In this document: positions 24,001 through 31,510 of the stretch, piece after piece | Layout: each line of letters begins with the position of its first letter | Numbering within the stretch: position 1 is the first letter of the stretch | Assembly (NCBI GenBank): GCA_002719815.1 | Contig: PBET01000031.1 | Span: forward strand, 1-55,348 | Length of the DNA stretch: 55,348 nt | Origin: Methanobacteriota archaeon | Lineage (GTDB): Archaea > Thermoplasmatota > Poseidoniia > Poseidoniales > Poseidoniaceae | Reading direction: 5' to 3' | The notes under the pieces: generated by a model | The model's input: only the letters and a program-made list of their open reading frames with translations | Told to the model about the DNA's origin: nothing | The model's database searches: none | Position numbers and translations under genes: made by a program

Positions 24001-26752
24001 GGTCGAGCGACCAATTGTTCCCACCATTGAAGGAATTACCCACCCACCGACGGTGCTGAATTTCCCAACCATCCGGCATGCCATCGCCATCGGTATCGAG
24101 CACCGTTGGGTCTGTTTTTACATCGACCGAATTGAGACTCTGATAGGTTGTACGTGCTTCTTCCCCGAGTGTTTCATCGCACATGTATTCGAGTTGAGGA
24201 TCGTAATAACACGTGAAATTGGTCTCCATGAGGAAGTAACCAAAGAATTCTGCACCATCGATCAGTCCGTCCATATCGGAGTCGCTTTGATTCGGAAGGG
24301 TCGAATTGTACCCTTCAGGTGTACGAGCAACATATCGATATTCATCGAGATTTGTCCAATTCCGATCGATTTGTCCATCACCACTAAGGCGCAATCCATC
24401 GACATCACCATCGAGCAATGCATCCCATGGATCGGTTGGGTCAAGGCCATACGCAAGTTCCCAACCATCCGGCATGCCATCGCTGTCAGAGTCGTTGGCA
24501 CCTGGATCCATCAACTCGAGATTTGCAAATCGCCCTGGGGCCGATGCACCTAGAATGTAGGTTTCACCATCACGGACCATCGTAGCAATGGAGGCAATTT
24601 CACCCGGCATTTCAGAATTTGATTGGAGGCCGTACACTTCAGCATAGTTGCCAGCAAGGACCCAAAGTCCCGCAGATGAACCGATGAGAATCTCGTTCTC
24701 TCCAGGATAAATTGCATGAATGTTGTTCGATTTGGCAAGTTCATCAGCATCGTTTCCAGGATGCTCGTAGGACCCTCCGAAGAACATCGCATTGAGTTCA
24801 AGATCGAGACGGTGCAGACCGGAAGGCGTACCAATCCAAAGAACGGTTGGGCTTTGTGAACTTGGACCGTCGAGTTTCAAGGCTTGAACTTCAGCAGGAT
24901 TGCCTGAAGCACCGAGGTTGAGCGCACGAATGTCATCGATTTTATTGGCGATGTTCGATGGATTTGGATCGTAGAAGAATCGCCATGTAGGCGTCGCATC
25001 ATCTCGGCCAGTAGCCGACTCGAGTGTCATGAGACCTCGTTCAGTCCCAACATAGAGAACCAAACCTCCACCAGGCACTGTACCGTGTTCCAACTCCGTC
25101 ACCACAACTTCGTTATCGGTTAGAACGGATTTGAAGTTCGCTCCCAATTCATAGGTTTGTGTGATAAGACCACCTGAACTTACCTCAAAGACCATTCCAG
25201 CACCGCTTGCACCCAGAGCAATGAGCTGCTGAGTTGAACCCTCAATGGCGAGTTGATGGAGAGCGAATACTTCGACTGCATCGGTCGAAGACCATGACGC
25301 AAGTGGTTCGATGAAACCATCGACTTGAATCGCAGCAACATGCACACCATGCGACGTTGCTATCGCAATCGAGTGAGGTCCTGTGTCTGACTCGACAAAA
25401 ATGGCTTCATACCCGATAATCCCTTGAGGAAGCCAGAGATTTTGCGTTGTTTGCGTTGCATAATCGATGGTTGTGAGTCCATAGCGGGTGAGATAATGGG
25501 CGGTTGTACCATCGACCAAAATACTGCGAACATCATAATGCATGATGGAAAGCGAACCAGGAACTGCATTGAACGTCAATGGATATTCATGGAAGGATGA
25601 ATCATTAACACCGAGTTGTACTTCTCGAAGAGCTGCTCGAACTGTGTTGCCTTCATCGTTGTGAACGTAATACTCCTCGAGGTTTGAGAGTGCTTCTCCT
25701 AAACTCAATGCGGAGTCAGTCCGGCTGACATCGGCTGAAACCAATCCATCTCTATTCAGATCCCAGCCATCGCCATCATCGTCGAGCAATGCATTGGAAC
25801 GGTTCAATGGGTCAAGTCCAAAGTGTACTTCCCATCCGTCTGGCATTCCATCGCCAAACGATGGATACAGTGGGCGAACAGAAAATCCGTCCCAACTGTA
25901 TCGGTCGGAATCATCGAGGAGAGGATCGGTCCCCAGCCACAAATCCTCACCAACAACACCGGTTACATTCTCGGTACAAGCAGAGAGGATGTTGACAAAT
26001 GAAGCATTGACGCCATTGGAAACAAACGGCCATTGTGTCAAGGTCGAACCTTGTGGAAGTGTTGCTGAACACCACAAGCCATCCAATTCTGTGGTGAAAT
26101 TTCCTGGCATGCCGTACTGGTATTCTTCGGGGGACGTGTACATTTCAGCAACGGAAAGAAAACCGTCTCGGTCAACATCAAATCCATCTTCATCGGGATC
26201 GTCGCTTTGGTCACTTGCGTTCAATGGATCAAAATATGGGCAGATGTAGCGTTGAGAATCTTCATCGAATCCGCCCGCCCGCTCACACATCCAAGCTTCA
26301 AAGCCATCGGGCATTCCATCGCCATCTGTATCTGAGACGCGCGGATCGAGATAGATTCGTTCACCATTTTCGTCGAGGGTTCCCGTCAGACCACGGGTGA
26401 AACCAGGGTCGTTGCAATAATCAGGATACGGCCAACAATACTCTTCTGTGTTGTTGAGACCATCTCGATCTGTGTCAAAGTCAGCGTCTGGAACCGTTTT
26501 GTTCAACCCTTGCATCTGGACAAAGCGTCCGTCAACGGCTGAGAAATTGATCCAATCTTGGAAGAGAATCTCATGTACGTCAGGGATTCCATCCGTATCT
26601 TCATCCGTATTGAACGGTAGGTCGTCCGGGTCTGTATCGTCCGGATGAATGTTGGATACAGGCGAGATGACAGGAAATTGGGACATGAAGAGGAGGGCAG
26701 CAATCACAGCGAGTGTGGAGAGTATCGTGGTCTGGCTCCTACGCAATTGCAT
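21005..26752 (-). CDS. Giant secreted calcium-binding repeat protein with internal beta-propeller
   Basis: This protein of about 1,915 aa has a signal peptide (SQTTILSTLAVIAALLFMSQ). I count about 13 copies of a thrombospondin type 3-like element around the consensus DTDGDGMPDGWE, each usually followed by a Trp- or Phe-rich strand, NPL and a second Asp-rich loop ending N-x-x-EY. DxDxDG loops of this kind bind calcium in rods such as thrombospondin. Residues of roughly 390-720 lack the repeat and instead show a propeller-like region with recurring short strands (GLTTIDYATQTTQNLW; LWIGTPSGLHRLDL). The C-terminus (GETSPIRYDSRQTT) has no visible membrane helix, unlike most surface proteins here, so it may be released or held non-covalently. 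It is followed by the 1,804-aa gene 49 bp away and is divergent from the MBL gene. Confidence 0.85.
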   Translation of the reverse strand: MQLRRSQTTILSTLAVIAALLFMSQFPVISPVSNIHPDDTDPDDLPFNTDEDTDGIPDVHEILFQDWINFSAVDGRFVQMQGLNKTVPDADFDTDRDGLNNTEEYCWPYPDYCNDPGFTRGLTGTLDENGERIYLDPRVSDTDGDGMPDGFEAWMCERAGGFDEDSQRYICPYFDPLNASDQSDDPDEDGFDVDRDGFLSVAEMYTSPEEYQYGMPGNFTTELDGLWCSATLPQGSTLTQWPFVSNGVNASFVNILSACTENVTGVVGEDLWLGTDPLLDDSDRYSWDGFSVRPLYPSFGDGMPDGWEVHFGLDPLNRSNALLDDDGDGWDLNRDGLVSADVSRTDSALSLGEALSNLEEYYVHNDEGNTVRAALREVQLGVNDSSFHEYPLTFNAVPGSLSIMHYDVRSILVDGTTAHYLTRYGLTTIDYATQTTQNLWLPQGIIGYEAIFVESDTGPHSIAIATSHGVHVAAIQVDGFIEPLASWSSTDAVEVFALHQLAIEGSTQQLIALGASGAGMVFEVSSGGLITQTYELGANFKSVLTDNEVVVTELEHGTVPGGGLVLYVGTERGLMTLESATGRDDATPTWRFFYDPNPSNIANKIDDIRALNLGASGNPAEVQALKLDGPSSQSPTVLWIGTPSGLHRLDLELNAMFFGGSYEHPGNDADELAKSNNIHAIYPGENEILIGSSAGLWVLAGNYAEVYGLQSNSEMPGEIASIATMVRDGETYILGASAPGRFANLELMDPGANDSDSDGMPDGWELAYGLDPTDPWDALLDGDVDGLRLSGDGQIDRNWTNLDEYRYVARTPEGYNSTLPNQSDSDMDGLIDGAEFFGYFLMETNFTCYYDPQLEYMCDETLGEEARTTYQSLNSVDVKTDPTVLDTDGDGMPDGWEIQHRRWVGNSFNGGNNWSLDPTRAEDAAWDADQDGLANLCEYQWSLVREAGLNGDLFEEFGESPESVASWSIPDPNLVDSDGDTLPDGWEADSQCTWSPLRIGVNPLNGSDMFENPDGDGYDVNKDGVLTPNEMFVNYLEYHIRSGLFLNNLSSDGTELPNGFTTDLFNNISDFGQPEADFASRASGAILAGQISIEKGSTDPFSADTDEDGMPDGWEIWFARWDVIGDEWTLNPLQPIDRWLDADDDGMTNWEEYNLISADLSETNSNRSSPQWFVTTLGSAYAFQQWPSASITYSFGTYMSSDQYNLTGPTGDPNNVDTDGDGMIDGLELLFTAWNISAQTWTLNPVVAGDGTFDSDNDGLVDLQEFALATSNPQNGIDAPADAPLMHEDGDVQQPTKKAQRVFQILISKDSRGKRLLDDFNAWQAGEPPNVFISLLLGMTDPTNPDTDDDGMYDGFEYWFTSWDLNENRWGLNPLIETDVNLDSDGDSYDCNQDGTIDLDERFSNLREWESRTWGKYLNRSSVPAALGIIDFGEDAMNAYVEETGMNLIQARQALIDDFMAKGPDSVNRMNTINTFNENNFNQTLVGVSDPTHPDSDSDGIPDGWEYCYALYGMDNPSTIDHWAANPLNPWDVDYDGDSDGWYDRTPFDLPAPQGDWNDRTFTPSTQVIQPGIGDLPFTNWMEYDNDTRPDLNDSDADSESYITETSNGMVTAHYQDFNLTDGREVFKYGTNPMDNDTDGDMIPDWYEYAKAWNETNDNYSSYLKIQVNWIDPATGGACDTSTNSCLPLSLNAGTLGRPELSFTWFTMDPRDAIDANEDADQDGNWDCSGVGCAYEPYTNFQEYFAITTEALSSPNAVRLSGLTYQGEVIQEGWQLRALLLGLGQWDEGVKNYLKMDKSQSSDFRYAYVVNDNDVDFLIQDNSNHEVLCGGNLTDPWDIYYTGAPNTAPVRSVGEHEYGWYLLDYNDDHVAEGTDPTNWDTDGDWMVDWFEVNDDEQDGSRGETSPIRYDSRQTT

Positions 26753-26919
26753 CACCTACGGCCGAACGCCCTAAGCAAACTCCTTGTCTCCACGCTTATA
26801 GCAATGATGGAGCGATGTTCATACACCGCATCCCGAAAAACACCTACAAAAACGGCTGAATTCATTTGTTTTAGGCGGTGTATTCAAAATCCGTCTGCAC
26901 TCGCCTATGGTCGATTCAG

Positions 26920-27750
26920 ATGGGCATGTCGATTACGCACCTCGGTACAGGCAGTCGTGGCAACGCCACACTGCTTAGTTCAGGTTCGTCGCACATTCTC
27001 ATCGATCAAGGATTTAGTGGCGTCCAATTGGAAAAGCGACTCAATATGCTTGATGTTTCACCAACCGACTTGGAAGGAATCGTCATCACACACCATCATG
27101 GCGATCATGGAGGTGGAGCGTTGATTGCCCAAAAGCGATGGGAAATTCCAGTGTATGCCAACCATCGAACAGCAGCAGAACTTGGCTTATTGAATCATCA
27201 TACGCATGAATTCGAAGCCCTCGATGTGTTGCAGTTTGGAAATGGAATCTCATTGCTACCAGTACCCGTTCCACACGCTGGAGCGGATAATGTCGCCTTT
27301 GTCGCCAGTCATGGTGGAGAACGTTCGGCCATCATCACGGATTTGGGCAGTTGGACGGACGAACTGGTTCACCATGTCAGGGGATGTCAACACATCGCAG
27401 TTGAAGCAAATTATGATCGAAACAGATTGATGTCAGGCCCGTATCCTGCATCGCTCAAAGACCGAATTTCAGGCCGTGGAGGCCACCTCTCCAATGCACA
27501 AACCGGGGCATTTCTCAACCAAGTTTGCACTGACGCAACTCGAAGCATTACATTGACGCATCTTTCTGAAATGAACAATGCTCCGCATCTTGCAGAGTCA
27601 ACGGTCCTGTTTGAAATCGACGAGGTGTTTGAAGGAGACATCAACATCTCGCTTCAAGATGGACCCCAATTTTCCCATTTTATTGGACGACGTGACGGAG
27701 ATGGATTCGCCACCAACGCCATTCAACGAATCCAACGAAACTTGCCATGA
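26920..27750 (+). CDS. MBL-fold metallo-hydrolase (YycJ/WalJ-like)
   Basis: This is a metallo-beta-lactamase fold hydrolase of about 276 aa. The ORF track starts at a GTG at 26878, but the first family strand (MSITHLGTGSRGNATLLSSG) starts at the ATG at 26920 or 26926. The metal-binding motif THHHGDHGGG contains the HxHxDH signature that holds two zinc ions. Later metal ligands probably include the His of VPHAGADN and the Asp of IITDLG. The N-terminal pattern GSxGNATLL...ILIDQGFSG matches the YycJ/WalJ group, in which bacterial members have nuclease activity. It precedes the pilin-like operon by 66 bp and might be co-transcribed with it. The substrate is unknown. Confidence 0.88.
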   Translation: MGMSITHLGTGSRGNATLLSSGSSHILIDQGFSGVQLEKRLNMLDVSPTDLEGIVITHHHGDHGGGALIAQKRWEIPVYANHRTAAELGLLNHHTHEFEALDVLQFGNGISLLPVPVPHAGADNVAFVASHGGERSAIITDLGSWTDELVHHVRGCQHIAVEANYDRNRLMSGPYPASLKDRISGRGGHLSNAQTGAFLNQVCTDATRSITLTHLSEMNNAPHLAESTVLFEIDEVFEGDINISLQDGPQFSHFIGRRDGDGFATNAIQRIQRNLP

Positions 27751-27816
27751 GACAGTGAGCATGAGGTCAATACCTAAATGCATCCGAACAACTACGCTCA
27801 ACAAGGGGACGTCAAG

Positions 27817-28857
27817 ATGCATCGCCAGAAGACTGACGACGACGGTGATGCCGTCAGTGAGATTCTTGGCGTCATCATGATGCTCGCCATGGTCATCACC
27901 ATTATGGGCGGGGTCTGGATATTCCTCAACCCCTACCTCGTCGCCTTCCATGACAATACCAACTGGCACAGTGCGAGCAACATCGCAGATCGCATCGAAG
28001 ACCGCATCGATGTTGTGGGCGACTCTCCGGACGGAACAGGGACACAGCAAGCATTGTCGATTAAATCCTCGACCATTAATCCAGCAAATCTCGTTGAAGA
28101 ATGGATTATCGCTTCGGACTTAACACCCAACGAAGTGGTTCAAGTCAATGAACTGAATGCAAGTTCGTTCCAATTTATGGCACTCAATGAAAGCGTGACA
28201 TCCATCTCTGTTCAAAATCCAACCAATGTCTCAACCTTTGATGTGAGTTCTGGATTCGATTGGACAACCATTGACCATAATCTTGTAAGTGAAACATATC
28301 TCATCATCGACTTCTACAATGCAGGCGATGTACATGTCCATCGATGGTCACGTTTCGTACTCTCAGGACTCAGCATTAGTACGCTTATCGATGGTGGATT
28401 AAATCAAATTGCATTGGTCAACGATGCGAGAATTTCCAAGGACCCATCAACATCTTGGTCCATCGAGGAAGCGCCCCGTCTGCGACTTGATACGCTCGTG
28501 GATGGTTCAACGCGACTTTCGCTCGTTCTCACCGATGTCCAATTGAACAGTGCAATCGAAAGCGGAGGGAATGTGGGATTCAAAGTTGAATCTCTTGGTC
28601 CGATTCAATTGTTTACGGGTGAATCATACAACCTCCAGATGAAAGTAAAGAACACACTTCACTCCGTTATCGACCCGCAATACCATGAAATTTGGCTCAC
28701 CGATTACACAATTAGTCGAGCTTCTGGAACGCTGGATGAATTTGTTGGTATTACGCCATATCAGCGTGCGAGTGGAATCGATGGATTGACCGTGCAAACA
28801 CAGGGTCAGCCCCTTTCCCTTGAAATCGATGTTCGAAGATTGGCGGTGAACGCATGA
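27817..28857 (+). CDS. Archaeal type IV pilin-like protein (first of three)
   Basis: This protein of about 346 aa starts at the ATG at 27817, which follows a Shine-Dalgarno-like GGGGAC; the track's 27778 start would add 13 residues. The N-terminus is a short charged leader (HRQKTDDDGD) followed by AVSEILGVIMMLAMVITIMG, the signature of the archaeal type IV pilin N-terminal domain. The usual Lys/Arg before the cleavage site is replaced by Asp, so processing by a PibD/EppA-type peptidase is uncertain. The remaining 300 residues are an extracellular beta-rich domain. The stop overlaps the next start (ATGA), so the three genes form one translationally coupled operon. It probably encodes a pilus or surface-fibre subunit, or minor-pilin assembly proteins. 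Confidence 0.8.
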   Translation: MHRQKTDDDGDAVSEILGVIMMLAMVITIMGGVWIFLNPYLVAFHDNTNWHSASNIADRIEDRIDVVGDSPDGTGTQQALSIKSSTINPANLVEEWIIASDLTPNEVVQVNELNASSFQFMALNESVTSISVQNPTNVSTFDVSSGFDWTTIDHNLVSETYLIIDFYNAGDVHVHRWSRFVLSGLSISTLIDGGLNQIALVNDARISKDPSTSWSIEEAPRLRLDTLVDGSTRLSLVLTDVQLNSAIESGGNVGFKVESLGPIQLFTGESYNLQMKVKNTLHSVIDPQYHEIWLTDYTISRASGTLDEFVGITPYQRASGIDGLTVQTQGQPLSLEIDVRRLAVNA

Positions 28858-31043
28858 TGCAACTTCAACGTGATGAAGAAGCTGTATCAGCAGCCATCGC
28901 TACGGTACTTCTTTTCGGTGGTGTCATATCGATCATCAGTTTGATGATGGTCACGATGATTCCCGTTATCGAAGAGCTTGAAGGAAGTGTTGAGCGACAT
29001 GACATGTCTGCACAGATGATGCAGTTCAACCAACAGACGACAACACTCGCACAACAAGGCATGCCTGGTGACGTTGTTACGCAAGAATTCGTTCCAGTTG
29101 ATGGTGCATTATCATGGGACATGATGCGTAGCGGCATGTGGTACACTTCAACATGGGAAGAAGACCATTCCTTCCGAATCAGAGACGTCTTGGATTTTGA
29201 TGACATGCTCAAGATACGGCATGCTGAATCAACCACTTCAACCGCATGTTTTTCCGATTTACGACTTGGTCCAGATCGTCCATACCACTACACTGCTCCA
29301 GCATGGTCGGATAATGTCATCGTGACGACCAAACCAGGTCTAAGTTTCCCACTTGGCCCAATTCAGGTCGATGTTTTACGTAACGCAGAACTTGACCATA
29401 CTGCGGAATTGTTCGTCGACGACGTTCTTGAGTGGACATTGGATGACGCAGATTGGTCGATTCAATCTTCACAAGAACTGGTCGTTTATTGGATGCGTGG
29501 AGGACAAGGAACGACCGAAGCGCGACCATCCGATGCGAATGCAAATGGATTAGGCCGTTCCTGGGCCTTACCACTTCCAGCAGGTAATGTTCATCTCAAC
29601 GCTGTCTCGGAAGACCTGATGATGGTCACAGGTAGTGGCCAATTTGGAGACTTTACAGAGGTCGCCTTGCAGTCTGACCTCTTGAATGTTGGAACAAATT
29701 GGAACAAAACCCTCGTCCTTGATGTTGCACAGGTCGTGCACATCACAACAACCAGTGATGCACAGTTGATGCTGTCGATTGGAGGTACGGATGGTGCAAC
29801 CGCATGGAAAAGTAGGACTGGTTCAATGCATGGCACTTCGTTCATACCTCCTGCTCAATCAGGCCATTTGCTCCTCTCCAATCCAAATATCGATGTTGCT
29901 ACAGTGACATGGAGAGGCGCTGGAATAAGCATTGATCCGATGAATAGTTATTCTGTTTCATGGCCACCGGTTGGTCTCGATGGTGCGAGCTATCTGAAGA
30001 GTGACATCCCAGTTTCGGTCACATGGACGAGTTCAGTCGCTCCAATCGGTGCGTACGAATTGGGAGCGATCGATACAGGTATGGAATCTGGGATCCAAAT
30101 GCATGCGAACAATTCAAACACGTTCAATCTTGAACTTCGTAGCAATGGTGAACAATCGATCTTGAATATTTCAACGAGTGATGATAATGCAACCGTTCTT
30201 GATTCGTCAGAAACACTCACAGTTCCTGTGAATGGAGAAGCCATTTATGTCAACACTACCAAAGGACACGGCGTCTTTGCCATGGCTGAACATGGTTCAG
30301 TTGGTCTTCATGATGCACATCATGATGGGGCGAGGCGTTGTGTTTCAATCGGTGTAACAGCATCAGGATGGGTTGATCTTACCATGCCATGGGCAAGCAT
30401 GGGTGGCCGAAGTATTGTCGATGTACAAGCCGCATGGACTTCCGGTGCGTTCCCATCCAGTTTGCACATCGAACTGTATGGATTAATTGTTGAGGAACCA
30501 TACACGCCGATTGGAAGCGCTTGGGTCATGCAAATCTCTCGATTCGTCTATGAATTCGAATCATCGGTTACGGGAATGGAGGTTGCCATGAGCGGTGGTG
30601 CTGTCTTGACAAATCACCCAGAATTCAATCCAACTGTCATCGTCCCACCATCGGACAGAGGCGGCCCTGGCCCACGATTTGCAGCAACAATTCCCGCGCT
30701 CCATCCAACCAGCGATTCTTCCTCAGGCGGTGGAATCCTTTCGATGGAAGTCACACTGACAAAACGCATGTCCCTTGCAAGCGATATTGCTTACGAAGTA
30801 CGTCGAGGATGGGCTGAACCCTATGGTGATGCAATCGCTCAATCGTCAACCGATGGATTGGAAGCAAGTGAGGATTGGACAATTTATCCAGGACGATTGG
30901 ATTTGCTAAGCGACTACGTTGGTTGGGTTCCAGATCCAGGTTTCGGAACAGTAGAATCCGTTTGGCATACTGCTGGAGAGCCGATTCAATTTTCATTGCA
31001 GATCTCGTCCCTTGACGCCCATGTTTCAGAGGTGATCGCTTGA
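28854..31043 (+). CDS. Pilin-like surface protein (second of three)
   Basis: This 729-aa protein overlaps the previous stop by 4 bp (ATGA). A GGTGA Shine-Dalgarno lies just upstream (28845-28849), and a second in-frame ATG at 28857 is also possible. The N-terminus repeats the pilin pattern, a short polar leader (QLQRDEE) followed by AVSAAIATVLLFGGVISIIS. A hydrophobic segment and a helical stretch (VIEELEGSVERHDMSAQMMQ) follow. The other 620 residues form a large extracellular beta-rich domain, far longer than a usual pilin, with several N-x-S/T sites. It resembles the second gene of haloarchaeal pilin-like triplets. A long adhesin-like tip or minor-pilin role is plausible but not shown. Confidence 0.75.
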   Translation: MMQLQRDEEAVSAAIATVLLFGGVISIISLMMVTMIPVIEELEGSVERHDMSAQMMQFNQQTTTLAQQGMPGDVVTQEFVPVDGALSWDMMRSGMWYTSTWEEDHSFRIRDVLDFDDMLKIRHAESTTSTACFSDLRLGPDRPYHYTAPAWSDNVIVTTKPGLSFPLGPIQVDVLRNAELDHTAELFVDDVLEWTLDDADWSIQSSQELVVYWMRGGQGTTEARPSDANANGLGRSWALPLPAGNVHLNAVSEDLMMVTGSGQFGDFTEVALQSDLLNVGTNWNKTLVLDVAQVVHITTTSDAQLMLSIGGTDGATAWKSRTGSMHGTSFIPPAQSGHLLLSNPNIDVATVTWRGAGISIDPMNSYSVSWPPVGLDGASYLKSDIPVSVTWTSSVAPIGAYELGAIDTGMESGIQMHANNSNTFNLELRSNGEQSILNISTSDDNATVLDSSETLTVPVNGEAIYVNTTKGHGVFAMAEHGSVGLHDAHHDGARRCVSIGVTASGWVDLTMPWASMGGRSIVDVQAAWTSGAFPSSLHIELYGLIVEEPYTPIGSAWVMQISRFVYEFESSVTGMEVAMSGGAVLTNHPEFNPTVIVPPSDRGGPGPRFAATIPALHPTSDSSSGGGILSMEVTLTKRMSLASDIAYEVRRGWAEPYGDAIAQSSTDGLEASEDWTIYPGRLDLLSDYVGWVPDPGFGTVESVWHTAGEPIQFSLQISSLDAHVSEVIA
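31029..31037 (+). promoter_or_regulatory. Full-length Shine-Dalgarno deciding a TTG start
   Basis: The sequence GAGGTGATC is complementary to the conserved 3' end of archaeal 16S rRNA (GATCACCTC) over all nine bases. It is the strongest Shine-Dalgarno I noticed. Its core ends five bases before the TTG at 31040, inside the end of the upstream gene, and marks that TTG as the start of the third pilin-like gene. Confidence 0.75.
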
Positions 31044-31510
31044 ACATCACTTCACTCCAACGAAATCGGGAAGGTGCAGCGACTGAATTAGGCTACGTTT
31101 TCACCTTCCTTCTCGGTGTACTTCTCTTGACCATGTTCAGTTTGTGGATTTATGACATCGAATCAGCGACTCGAGAGCGATGGAATGAAGAGGCGATTGA
31201 CGCAAATATGAACGATTTGTCGGCAGCAATTGAACGAACGGACGTTGCAAGTCGTATCGACAATTCCTCGTATGCAGAACGTGTGTATTGGAGGACGACA
31301 GAAGCCGATGAATCTCAATTTACGCTCGAATTAACCGATACAACACTGATTTTGTACGATGCAGAGGGTGAATTGGATACGGAACGTTCCCTTTCTGGAA
31401 CTTCTTCAGTACCACATTCAGGAACGATTGAACTCGCAGGTGTCCAATCCATTTGGGTCGTTTACCACGATGGATTCATCACGCTCGAACTGGACAGACC
31501 GATGTTCTAA
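31040..31510 (+). CDS. Pilin-like small membrane protein (third of three)
   Basis: This 156-aa protein starts with TTG at 31040, overlapping the previous stop (TTGA) and supported by a perfect 9-base Shine-Dalgarno. The leader (NITSLQRNREG) is followed by AATELGYVFTFLLGVLLLTM, an N-terminal hydrophobic helix of the pilin type with Glu near position 5 of the mature protein as in canonical pilins. After the helix comes a charged segment (DIESATRERWNEEAIDANMN) and a C-terminal beta-rich domain of about 90 residues. Its length is typical for minor pilins. It ends with a 4-bp convergent overlap with the STAND ATPase gene. It completes a three-gene operon of increasing then decreasing size. Confidence 0.78.
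   Translation: MNITSLQRNREGAATELGYVFTFLLGVLLLTMFSLWIYDIESATRERWNEEAIDANMNDLSAAIERTDVASRIDNSSYAERVYWRTTEADESQFTLELTDTTLILYDAEGELDTERSLSGTSSVPHSGTIELAGVQSIWVVYHDGFITLELDRPMF

Noticed and set aside
21000-26700. Recurrent DNA words such as CCATCCGGCATTCCATC across this stretch
   Set aside because: They encode the repeated protein motif DGMPDGW on the minus strand. Spacing varies and the copies diverge, so this is not a CRISPR array or mobile repeat.
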